From: JADGRA01 sp035622755
Lineage (GTDB): Bacteria; Myxococcota; Myxococcia; Myxococcales; Myxococcaceae
Length of the DNA stretch: 11,993 bases
Reading direction: 5' to 3'
NCBI GenBank assembly: GCA_035622755.1
Contig: DASPUU010000119.1
Location: 1-11,993 of the forward strand
Below the pieces are notes generated by a model. It did no database searches. It worked only from the letters and a program-made list of their open reading frames with translations, and was not told where the DNA came from. Positions 1-6,733 of the stretch are shown here, piece by piece (positions within the stretch are counted from its first letter, which is position 1; each line of letters begins with the position of its first letter). The translations under genes and the position numbers were made by a program.

Positions 1-266
1 AGGTTGTTGAACACCTCGGTGGCCGCGTAGGCCGGGACGGACTGGGGGAGGAAGACGCGCATCAGCTGGAGCTCGAGCTGGGGCTTGACCTGGGCGACGG
101 TGTAGCCGCGCACCGCCTGGGCGGCCTGCATGAGCAGCTCCGCGTTCCGGACGATCTCGTCCTTGGCGTTCTGCTGCAGGATGCGCCGGGAGATGTAACC
201 GGAACAGGCGATGCCCACCGCGAACACCGCGATCAACACCAGGTTGAACTTCAGACGCAGGCCCAT
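1..266 (-). CDS. DUF3365 (Tll0287-like) domain membrane sensor, N-terminal part
   Basis: Partial gene; only the first 88 or so residues are in the window and the rest lies beyond position 1. It starts at ATG 266-264 behind a strong GGAGGAGGGAGG Shine-Dalgarno stretch. The product opens with MGLRLKFNLVLIAVFAVG, a short basic tip followed by a membrane-spanning helix (about residues 6-26). A helical segment follows (ILQQNAKDEIVRNAELLMQAA), then AVRGYTVAQVKPQL and FLPQSVPAYAATEVFNN. The AxAVRGYT and FxPQxVPAYAATE phrases are what I recognise as DUF3365/Tll0287-like. Members of that family are periplasmic heme-binding or sensor modules, often fused to HAMP, kinase, cyclase or chemotaxis outputs. 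The heme motif and output domain are not visible, so the final role is unknown. The gene follows the exported protein at 285-773 by 18 nt, on the same strand, so they are probably co-transcribed. Family call fairly sure; function inferred. Confidence 0.75.
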   Translation of the reverse strand, partial: MGLRLKFNLVLIAVFAVGIACSGYISRRILQQNAKDEIVRNAELLMQAAQAVRGYTVAQVKPQLELQLMRVFLPQSVPAYAATEVFNN

Positions 267-284
267 GGTGACCCTCCCTCCTCC

Positions 285-773
285 CTACCTGCAGCTCCCG
301 GACATCTCTTCGTACGTCTTGGTGAAGCCGATGAGGCTGAACTCGGCATCGTGGGTGCCGGTCACCGGCCAGGTGGGCCAGAAGCGCAGCTGCGCCCGGG
401 CGCGCAGTCCGGCCTTGAACTGGGGGATGAGCGTCGCCGCCGCCTCGGTGAAGACGACCGTCTTCTCCCCCTGGAGCTTGTCCATCTTCACCAGCGGCCG
501 GGTGTCCACCTGGATGCCGATGTCCCCCGAGCCGGCGTCGAAGGTCGACTCGCTGACGATCTGCACCACGCCGTCCGGGGTGACCAGGATGCGGGCGGAT
601 ACGTTCTGGTAGCCGTCGTTGACCGGCGCCTTCTCCGATTCCATCCTGCACTTGACCGTTCCACCTTCGTTGGTCTTCGTGAGGCGCCAGGCGGAGGGGG
701 GCTCCGGGGGCGCGAGCCCGAGCAGGACCGGACAGAGGATCAGGGTCCAGCTCAGCCTTCCCCGAGACTTCAT
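285..773 (-). CDS. Small exported hypothetical protein
   Basis: 162 residues. I do not recognise a named family with confidence. Residues 1-28 look like a Sec signal peptide: basic MKSRGR, a hydrophobic LILCPVLLGLA core and a small-residue region ending near PPSA. The mature part is predicted beta-rich. It has one early cysteine (C42) and one near the C-terminus (C161), which could form a disulfide in the periplasm. The C-terminal phrase FSLIGFTKTYEEM faintly recalls the IalB-like fold ending, but this is not enough for an assignment. ATG 773-771 is preferred over the in-frame GTG just upstream (776) because GGGAGG sits about 7 nt before the ATG. It is first in a likely two-gene unit with the DUF3365 sensor 18 nt downstream, so it may be a periplasmic accessory of that sensor (inference). 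Codon use and GC match the neighbours. Confidence 0.7.
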   Translation of the reverse strand: MKSRGRLSWTLILCPVLLGLAPPEPPSAWRLTKTNEGGTVKCRMESEKAPVNDGYQNVSARILVTPDGVVQIVSESTFDAGSGDIGIQVDTRPLVKMDKLQGEKTVVFTEAAATLIPQFKAGLRARAQLRFWPTWPVTGTHDAEFSLIGFTKTYEEMSGSCR

Positions 774-825
774 CACGCTGCCTCCCCGCGGGGGAACCCG
801 GGGAACCCCGGGCCACCACCCCGAC

Positions 826-842
826 GCCGCCGCTGCGGCGGC
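826..842 (-). repeat. Perfect GC hairpin in the leader of the exported-protein gene
   Basis: GCCGCCGC-T-GCGGCGGC is a perfect 8-bp inverted repeat around a single T; in RNA it would form a shorter stem with a 3-5 nt loop. It lies 53 nt upstream of the start at 773, near where transcription would begin if the -10-like box at 849-854 is used. No U-tract follows, so it does not look like an intrinsic terminator. A 5' mRNA stabiliser or protein site is possible. The bases are simple GCC repeats, so chance is a real alternative. Confidence 0.3.
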
Positions 843-848
843 CGGAAA

Positions 849-878
849 AGCATAGGAGGGTCATACTTTTGAACACAA
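849..878 (-). promoter_or_regulatory. Possible sigma-70-like promoter for the 773 to 1 unit
   Basis: On the minus strand TTGTGT (878-873) and TATGCT (854-849) are separated by 18 bp. This stretch is a local AT-rich island in an otherwise very GC-rich region, which favours a promoter. The -35 matches the consensus only in TTG and the -10 in four of six positions, so the call is weak. It would give a leader of about 70 nt holding the GC hairpin at 826-842 and the GGGGAACCC palindrome at 797-812. The -35 lies inside the palindrome at 871-885. Confidence 0.3.
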
Positions 879-885
879 GGTGTTC
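871..885. promoter_or_regulatory. Perfect palindrome GAACAC-AAG-GTGTTC, candidate operator
   Basis: A 6-3-6 perfect inverted repeat in the middle of the 213-bp divergent region. It overlaps the possible -35 of the leftward unit and lies about 100 bp upstream of the tautomerase start. The symmetry and size fit a site for a dimeric helix-turn-helix regulator. The half-site spacing (GAAC-N7-GTTC) is not the GAAC-N4-GTTC of Bacillus-type LexA boxes. No regulator gene is seen in the window to pair with it. Confidence 0.4.
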
Positions 886-937
886 GAGCGTGGTCCACCG
901 TCGCAGCCGAGCCGGAGTACCTTCCGACCCCGGGGAA

Positions 938-960
938 CCCGAGCGTGCGGCCCGCTCGGG
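938..960 (+). repeat. 8-bp stem-loop in the tautomerase leader
   Basis: CCCGAGCG, a 7-nt loop (TGCGGCC), then CGCTCGGG: a perfect 8-bp stem ending 10 nt before the GAGGAGG ribosome-binding site at 971-977. If transcribed it would be a stable 5'-leader hairpin of the tautomerase message. There is no following T-run, so it is not a standard intrinsic terminator. It may affect mRNA stability, translation or regulator binding. Confidence 0.35.
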
Positions 961-986
961 CAGCACCCCCGAGGAGGGAGCCCACC

Positions 987-1367
987 ATGCCGTTCGTGCG
1001 CATCGACCTGTCGGACACTCGCCCTGTCGAGATGAGGAGTCGCATCGCGGACGCCGTTCACCAGGCGCTGGTGGAGACCATCGATGTCCCGGCGGACGAT
1101 CGCTTCCAGGTGGTCACCGCCCACCGCGCAGGTGAGCTGCGCTTCGCCCCCGCCTACCTGGGCATCCGGCACGAGGACCCGGTCCTGGTGCAGGTGACGC
1201 TGAGCCGGGGGCGCACCACGGCGCAGAAGCAGGCGCTCTACCGCCGGATGGCCGAGCTGGCCTCCGGGGCGGGCGTCCCGGCCGCGGAGCTGGTGGTCAG
1301 CCTGGTCGAGGTGGGCCGGGAGGACTGGTCCTTCGGCAACGGCATGGCGCAGTACGTTCGCGAGTAA
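987..1367 (+). CDS. Tautomerase family protein (4-oxalocrotonate tautomerase superfamily)
   Basis: 126 residues. The protein begins MPFVRIDL. Removing Met exposes an N-terminal proline, the catalytic general base that defines the tautomerase superfamily, followed by the usual first beta strand. Two beta-alpha-beta halves can be traced: residues 2-35 (strand, then the RSRIADAVHQALVETI helix) and about 70-110 (VLVQVTLSRGRT strand, then the QKQALYRRMAELAS helix and the AELVVSLVEVGREDWSFGNG strand and turn). The length and the EVGREDWSFGNG ending fit the longer Tautomerase_2-type cytosolic members rather than the 62-residue 4-OT type. Substrate unknown; relatives act on keto-enol acids or dehalogenate. 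The start is set by GAGGAGG at 971-977, 9 nt upstream; an upstream in-frame ATG at 945 has no comparable site. The molybdoenzyme begins 27 nt after the stop, so the two are probably one operon. Confidence 0.85.
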   Translation: MPFVRIDLSDTRPVEMRSRIADAVHQALVETIDVPADDRFQVVTAHRAGELRFAPAYLGIRHEDPVLVQVTLSRGRTTAQKQALYRRMAELASGAGVPAAELVVSLVEVGREDWSFGNGMAQYVRE

Positions 1368-1394
1368 CTTCGCCCTTCCCGGGAGGCTCCCCGC

Positions 1395-3532
1395 GTGCCG
1401 CTCCACCACCGGACCTGCACCCTCTGCGAGGCGATGTGCGGCCTGACCCTGGAAGTGGAGGGCGAGACGGTCACCTCCCTCCGGGGCGACCGGGAGGACC
1501 CGTTCAGCCGCGGGTTCCTGTGCCCGAAGGCGACCGCGCTGCCCGACGTCCACGCCGACCCGGACCGGTTGCGTCACCCCGTCCGGCGCACCTCCTCCGG
1601 CTGGGCACGGGTGAGCTGGAGGGAGGCCCTGGACGAGACGGCGGAGCGGCTGGCCGGCATCCAGGAATCGGCCGGCCGCGATGCGGCGGCCGTCTATCTC
1701 GGAAATCCCTCGGTCCACAACTGGGGAACGGTCCTGGCCGGGGTTCCGCTGGTCAAGGCGCTGGGGACGAAGAATCGCTACTCGCGACCAGCGTCGACCA
1801 GCTCCCGCATCACCTGGCGGCGCTGCTCATGTTCGGCCACCAGCTTCTGCTTCCCATCCCGGACGTGGACCGCACCGACTTCCTGCTCCTGCTCGGGGCG
1901 AACCCGGTGGTGTCCAACGGGAGCCTGATGACCGCGCCGGGGATGCCGCTCCGGCTCAAGGCGCTGCGGGCCCGCGGCGGCCGCCTGGTGGTGGTGGACC
2001 CGCGCCGCACGGAGACCGCCGAGCTGGCGGACGTTCACCACTTCATCCGTCCGGGCAGCGATGCGCTCCTCCTCCTGGCGCTGCTGCACACGCTGTTCGC
2101 GGAAGGCAGGGTGGCGCCGGGCCGGCTGGCCGGTTTCTCCGACGGCCTCGAGCAGGTGGAGCGGATGGTGCGCGAGTTCTCGCCCGAGGGCGTCGCCGGG
2201 GCCACCGGCATCGCGCCGGAGAGCATCCGCAGCCTGGCCCGGGGCTTTGCCTCGGCTCCCCGGGCGGTGGCCTACGGGAGGGTCGGGCTGTCCACCCAGG
2301 AGTTCGGCGGCCTCTGCCAGTGGCTGCTCAACGTTCTCAACGCCGTCACCGGAAACCTCGACCGCCCCGGGGGCGCGATGTTCACCCGGCCCGCCTTCGA
2401 CGTCCTGCGGGGTGGGCTGGCCGGCCGTGGCCACTTCCGTCGCCGGCGGTCGCGCGTCCGCGGGCTTCCCGAGTTCAGCGGCGAGTACCCGGTGGCCGCC
2501 CTGGCGGAGGAGATCCTCACTCCCGGGCCGGGGCGCATCACCGGCCTGCTCACCATCGCCGGCAACCCCGTTCTCTCCACGCCCAACGGCGCCCGGCTCG
2601 AGCGAGCCCTGGCCTCGCTCGACTTCATGGCGGCGGTGGACTTCTACGTCAACGAGACCACCCGCCACGCCCACCTCATCCTTCCGCCCACCTCCCCCCT
2701 CGAGCACGACCACTACGACGTCGTCTTCCACCTCCTGGCGGTGCGCAACACGGCCAAGTACTCGCCGGCGCTGTTCGCCCCGGCCGCCGACGCGCGGCAC
2801 GACTGGGAGATCTTCCACGCCCTCTCCGCCCGGCTCGCCGGGCGCGGCCGCCTGGGCTGGCTCCGGCGCGCCGGGCGGACGCTGGTCCTGTCGCTGGCCA
2901 CTCCGCGCCGGCTGCTCGACCTCGGGCTGCGGCTCGGCCCCCACGGCAGGGGTTCGGAGCGCCGGCTCACGCTCCGGGCGCTCGAGGCGGCGCCGCATGG
3001 CATCGACCTCGGACCGCTCGAGCCCTGCCTGCCGGGCCGGCTCTTCACGCCCGGCCGGCGCATCCAGCTCGCGCCGCCGGAGCTCGTCGAGGACGTGGCC
3101 CGTCTCCGGGAGCGGCTGCTCGGGCCCGGGGCAGTGACCGCCGACGGCTGGTTGCAGCTCGTCGGGCGCCGCCAGCTGCGCAGCAACAACTCCTGGATGC
3201 ACAACAGCCAGCGCCTGGTGAAGGGGCCCGAGCGGTGCACGCTGCTCATGCACCCCGGCGACGCCTCCGCCCGGGGGCTGCGCTCGGGTCAGCTGGTGCG
3301 GGTGGAATCGCGGGTGGGGAGCATCCCCATCCCGCTCGAGGTGAGCGAGGAGATGATGCCCGGGACGGTGAGCATCCCCCACGGGTGGGGCCACGGGCGC
3401 CCCGGAGTCCAGACCCGCGTCGCCGCCGCGCATCCCGGGGTGAGCATCAACGACCTCACCGACGACCAGGCCGTCGATGCCCTGACGGGCGGAGCCGCCT
3501 TCAGCGGGATCCCGGTCCGGGTGGTGGCCTGA
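1395..3532 (+). pseudogene. Molybdopterin-dependent oxidoreductase (bis-MGD, 4Fe-4S), frameshifted
   Basis: Relative of the formate dehydrogenase/nitrate reductase/DMSO reductase superfamily, split between two frames. Translation from GTG 1395 (GGGAGG 8 nt upstream) gives a 4Fe-4S domain with C8-X2-C11-X3-C15-X27-C43, then PK (K45, the conserved electron-path lysine position). It reads well to ALGTKNRYS at 1784. From 1787 a different frame carries the protein on without a gap as TSVDQLPHHLAALLMFGHQ, through the GANPVVSNGSLMTAPG and VVVDPRRTETA cofactor-binding motifs. The molydopterin dinucleotide-binding C-terminal domain follows from about residue 583 (QLRSNNSWMHN, IPHGWGHGRPGV). Inserting one G after 1784 restores about 712 residues, normal for a compact cytoplasmic member. 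There is no Tat signal. It is either a real recent null allele or a sequencing/assembly error; the intact coding pattern on both sides suggests a very recent event or an error. Substrate unknown. It follows the tautomerase by 27 nt and ends 9 nt from the convergent DUF1501 stop. Confidence 0.85.
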
Positions 3533-3541
3533 CCCCTTGGC

Positions 3542-4897
3542 TCAGCCGAGGAAGCCCAGGTTCGCGGTCGGGTAGCGGCCCAGGTAGGGCAGGACGGTGG
3601 TCAGGTCGGCCGCGCTCACGCCGAACCAGGTGGCCAGCGTGGCGGCGTACTGGTCGACGGCCAGCGTCGGCACCCACCTCCCCTGGCCGCTGAAGTCGTC
3701 TGGCCCGCCCAGCTGGAGGACCGGGAAGGTGCCGTACGTCTGTCGGCCCCGGACGGCTCCGCCGATGACCAGGTGATGGTTCCCCCAGGCGTGGTCCGAG
3801 CCGCCGCCGGAGGCCGGCTGGAGCGTCCGCGCGAAGTCGGAGAGGGTGAAGGTGGTGACGGCGTCGGCCACGCCCAGCTGCACGGTGGCGTCGTAGAACG
3901 CCTTCAGCGCCGGTGAGAGGTCACCGAACAGGTTTCCCTGGCGGTTGAGCTGGTCGTTGTGCGTGTCGTAGCCGTTCTGGCTGACGAAGAAGATCTGCCG
4001 CCCGGCCCCCAGCGTCTGGCGGGCGGCGATGATCCGCGCCACCTGGAGGAGCTGCTTGGCCAGGCTGGAGGTGAGGCCGGCGAAGAGCGCGTCCACGGTG
4101 GACCCGGTCCCGGCCAGCACCGGGGCGATGAGCCTGCTCGCCGCCAGCGCGCGAGAGGTCTGGGACTGGGTGGCCTGGACGATGAGGTTCTCCTCCTGGA
4201 GCATCCGCACGTCGTCCATCGCCTGGAGGCGCGCGCTGGCCTCGGCCGAGCCGTCGAACCCGGCCAGCCCGAAGCCGCCGCCCGCCGGGGGGAGCGCCAG
4301 GGGGCTCGTCGAGTTGCCCAGGGTGAAGAGCTGGTCCCCGCTGATGGAGATGACCGGGGGGAGCGAGGACCCGGGCAGGCCGTCGCCGATGCGTCCCCCC
4401 CAGCCGGTCCGCGAATACTGGTCGGACAGCGCCGACTGCCACTGGTGCTGCTGGTCCTGGTGCGAGAGCAGGCTCAGGGGCAGGGGGACGGAGTTCTGGA
4501 GGTAGGTCTGCTTGTCGGTGGGGGCGAGCAGCGTTCCGACGTTGAAGACGATGGCCAGCACGCCCGCGTCCCAGAGCGCCTGCAGCTCGGTGAGCCTGGG
4601 ATGGAAGCCGTAGGCGGCCGCTCCCGAGGCCGGAGCCAGGGGAAGCACCGCCGACTGGGCGAGCGCCAGGCCCCCGGTGCTCGTCCCTCGCGCGGCGGCA
4701 TAGGCCGCGTACCCGGCGGCATCCACCGGGACGACCATGTTGTTGCCGTCGTTCCCGCCGAAGAGAAACACGCACACCAGCGCCCGGTAGTCGGGCGCCG
4801 TCTGGCCCCAGGCCGGGCTCTCCGCCAGCCGGCCGACCGAGGCGGCCAGCCCCATGGCCCCCAGGCCCTCGAGGAAGCTCCGCCGCGAGATGCGCAT
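3542..4897 (-). CDS. DUF1501 domain-containing protein, Tat-exported
   Basis: 451 residues. The N-terminus MRISRRSFLEGLGAMGLAAS is a twin-arginine signal (RRSFL) with a hydrophobic core; cleavage is probable near residues 30-34. Family landmarks follow: VCVFLFGGNDGNNMVVP (41-57), FHPRLTELQALWDAG (98-112), GYDTHNDQ (309-316), and LSDFARTLQ with GGGSDHAWGNHHLVIGG (352-380). These match the DUF1501 pattern of S-x-F-x-R-T followed by G-x-DH and a GG motif. DUF1501 resembles the alkaline phosphatase/sulfatase fold and its members have no settled function. The folded, Tat-exported product would act in the periplasm or outside. The start at 4897 is preferred over longer readings because of the Tat signal and GGAGAGGTGATC just upstream. 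The DUF1800 stop lies 2 nt before this ATG, so translation is probably coupled. Full length, no sign of damage. Confidence 0.92.
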   Translation of the reverse strand: MRISRRSFLEGLGAMGLAASVGRLAESPAWGQTAPDYRALVCVFLFGGNDGNNMVVPVDAAGYAAYAAARGTSTGGLALAQSAVLPLAPASGAAAYGFHPRLTELQALWDAGVLAIVFNVGTLLAPTDKQTYLQNSVPLPLSLLSHQDQQHQWQSALSDQYSRTGWGGRIGDGLPGSSLPPVISISGDQLFTLGNSTSPLALPPAGGGFGLAGFDGSAEASARLQAMDDVRMLQEENLIVQATQSQTSRALAASRLIAPVLAGTGSTVDALFAGLTSSLAKQLLQVARIIAARQTLGAGRQIFFVSQNGYDTHNDQLNRQGNLFGDLSPALKAFYDATVQLGVADAVTTFTLSDFARTLQPASGGGSDHAWGNHHLVIGGAVRGRQTYGTFPVLQLGGPDDFSGQGRWVPTLAVDQYAATLATWFGVSAADLTTVLPYLGRYPTANLGFLG

Positions 4898-4899
4898 GA

Positions 4900-6570
4900 T
4901 CACCTCTCCACCTGGTACTGCGCCGAGGTCGCGATGACGTAGGCCGCGGCCCGGACACGGCCGACCGGGTCGGAGGCGGGCACGGCGTTCACCGCGGAGA
5001 GGACGGCCGAGCGCATCCCGGCGGACATCGTCCGGTGCATGAGCAGCGCATCCAGCCGATCGGCCAGAGCGCCCGCGTCCCCGGCCGAGCTCGCCAGGTC
5101 GGTGAGCGGGGCGACCGTGCCCGTGGCCCCGGCGATGGTGGCGTCCGGGGCGACCTTGCTGAAGAGCAGCGTGTAGACCACGTTCGACCGGCTCAGCGCC
5201 GTGGTGCTGTCGAACAGGACCGACGGCGGGCTGAGCAGCGACGTCCCGGGGAGCGGCGCGTTGGGGGGGTAGAAGTTGAAGACGCTGGGCGCCTGGAAGA
5301 CGTCCTGGCCGACGGCCGCGCAGGCGTTGCGGAGGTAGACGCCGTCGGTCTGCACGCCGAGCGCCCGGGCCAGCCCGGCGATGAGGAGGGCCGGCTCGCG
5401 CAGCTTCCCGTAGGCCGGGTCCGTCTTGGCCGCGCCACGGGCCTCCGGGTCGAGGAGGATGGTCCGCACCACCGCCGCCAGGTTGCCGCGCACCCCGGTG
5501 CCGTCGTCGGCGAAGACGGCGCTCACCCGAGCGACGTAGGCCGGGCTGGGGTTGCTGGTCACCAGGAACTGGATGAGCTGGCGGCCGATGAAGGGCCCGA
5601 GGTTCGGGTGCTGGAAGACGAGGTCGAGCGCGTCGGAGAGGTCCTTCTGCGGCGTCTGCCCGGCCGGAAGCGTCACCCCGCCGAGCAGCGCCTTGGCCGC
5701 GCCGTCGTGGTTGGAGGCCACCACCTCCATCGGTCCCCGGTAGTAGACCGGGTTGTGCGTCCGCAGCGTCGCGCCGGGAAGGGTGGGGTAGGTCCAGCCG
5801 GTGAAGACGTGGGCGAAGCCCTCGACGACGCCCTGATCGTAGGTGGGGACCGGGGCGCCCCCGTCGGTCGTGACCACCGTCCCGTCGGCGCGGAGCTGGA
5901 CGAGCCCGATGGAGAAGAGCTGGAGCAGCTCCCGCGCGTAGTTCTCGTTGGGATTCGTCCCCGCGTCCGGATTGGGCTTGTCGTTGTTGACCATGTTCAG
6001 GTACCGGCCCATGGCCGGGCTGAGGGTCACCGACTCGAGGAGCTGCCGGAAGTTGCCGAGGGCGCCGTCGAGCAGGAGCGTCTGGTAGTCGGCGATTCCA
6101 TAGGTGGTCGGGACGTCCTCCGCGCTGACCACCAGGATCTGTCCGAGCGCGAAGGCCACCCGCTGCCGGAGCTGGTCCTCGCCCGAGACGGCGTTGTGGA
6201 AGAACTGCACCGCGGGAAGGAAGCCGGTGAAGTTGTCCCGGTAGCAGTTCGCCGGCGAGCCGGTGGGGCAGACCTGCGCCGGTCCCTGGAGCACCACCGC
6301 GTAGTCGCCCAGGCTGCTCGGGGGGACGGCCAGCTGCTCGTCGATGAAGCCGGAGAACCCCACCTGCTGCACGTGGGTGGCGAGCACCTCGGTGGGCCCG
6401 AACGTGCTCTGCTCCAGGAAGCGGACGGTGTCCGGATCGAGCGCGGGCCCCGCGGGCACGGTGCTCGAGCTGGTGCACCCGAGCGCCTGGGCGAGCAGGG
6501 CGAGGAGCAGGGGCAGGCGGTGTGCCGCCGCTCGAGGGCGTCCTGGGACGGGCATCCGTTCGTTCGACAT
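4900..6570 (-). CDS. DUF1800 domain-containing protein, probable lipoprotein
   Basis: 556 residues from ATG 6570, chosen over an upstream ATG at 6642 because GGGGAGA precedes it and the signal sequence then lies at the N-terminus. Residues 17-32 (HRLPLLLALLAQALGC) form a hydrophobic export signal ending in C32. The ALGC context is a loose lipobox, so lipidation is likely but not certain. The mature protein begins with VRFLEQSTFGPTEVLATHVQQ (49-69), the usual N-terminal DUF1800 phrase. NPNENYARELLQLFSIG (206-222) matches the family's N-E-N-x-A-R-E-L core, and EGFAHVFTGWTY (250-261) is also typical. DUF1800 proteins have no established biochemical role. They are repeatedly encoded next to DUF1501 proteins in Myxococcota, Planctomycetota and other phyla, as here. 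It is first in the pair and probably drives transcription of both. C96-range cysteines (CPTGSPANC) could form a disulfide. Confidence 0.9.
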   Translation of the reverse strand: MSNERMPVPGRPRAAAHRLPLLLALLAQALGCTSSSTVPAGPALDPDTVRFLEQSTFGPTEVLATHVQQVGFSGFIDEQLAVPPSSLGDYAVVLQGPAQVCPTGSPANCYRDNFTGFLPAVQFFHNAVSGEDQLRQRVAFALGQILVVSAEDVPTTYGIADYQTLLLDGALGNFRQLLESVTLSPAMGRYLNMVNNDKPNPDAGTNPNENYARELLQLFSIGLVQLRADGTVVTTDGGAPVPTYDQGVVEGFAHVFTGWTYPTLPGATLRTHNPVYYRGPMEVVASNHDGAAKALLGGVTLPAGQTPQKDLSDALDLVFQHPNLGPFIGRQLIQFLVTSNPSPAYVARVSAVFADDGTGVRGNLAAVVRTILLDPEARGAAKTDPAYGKLREPALLIAGLARALGVQTDGVYLRNACAAVGQDVFQAPSVFNFYPPNAPLPGTSLLSPPSVLFDSTTALSRSNVVYTLLFSKVAPDATIAGATGTVAPLTDLASSAGDAGALADRLDALLMHRTMSAGMRSAVLSAVNAVPASDPVGRVRAAAYVIATSAQYQVER

Positions 6571-6584
6571 CGTCTCTCCCCGGG

Positions 6585-6603
6585 ACGGGCAACGGCTGCC
6601 CGT
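6585..6603. repeat. Inverted repeat upstream of the DUF1800 gene
   Basis: ACGGGCA, 5-nt spacer ACGGC, TGCCCGT: a perfect 7-bp inverted repeat 15 nt before the DUF1800 start, in the 163-bp divergent region 6571-6733. It could be an operator or a 5'-leader hairpin sitting just before the ribosome-binding site. The remainder of this intergenic stretch shows no convincing promoter; a TAGCAT box at 6699-6704 is a possible rightward -10 without a good -35. Confidence 0.35.
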
Positions 6604-6733
6604 GCAACACGCCTCCGACGGCGCCGGTTGCGGGGGATTCACGCGCGGACCTGCCGCATCGCGTCAGCGCGCCGGAAGCGCCGGTCCCGTCAGGCGACTA
6701 GCATCGCCGGGCCGAGGACATCGCCAGCGACCC

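Larger units (their letters stand above)
791..940. repeat. Three copies of GGGGAACCC in the divergent control region
   Basis: The 9-mer GGGGAACCC occurs at 791-799, 800-808 and 932-940. The first two are directly adjacent. Together they create a perfect inverted repeat CCCGGGG-AA-CCCCGGG at 797-812. The third lies immediately before the hairpin at 938-960 and overlaps its first bases. The element is nearly self-complementary, so each copy could be a dimeric protein half-site or site. In such a GC-rich genome short G/C runs recur by chance, but the AA centre and exact ninemer make three copies in 150 bp noteworthy. Function unknown. Confidence 0.35.

Noticed and set aside
871..885. Reading the palindrome as a LexA box
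   Set aside because: Half-sites GAAC/GTTC are 7 nt apart, not 4, and no SOS gene is adjacent.
1778..3433. 551-codon open frame antisense to the molybdoenzyme
   Set aside because: Lacks recognisable motifs, is low-complexity in Arg/Pro/Gly/Glu, and lies opposite a gene with clear family signatures; a GC-bias shadow.
3535..3551. CCTTGG-CTCAG-CCGAGG stem between convergent stops as a terminator
   Set aside because: Only 6 bp with one wobble pair, no T-run, and it overlaps the DUF1501 stop codon.
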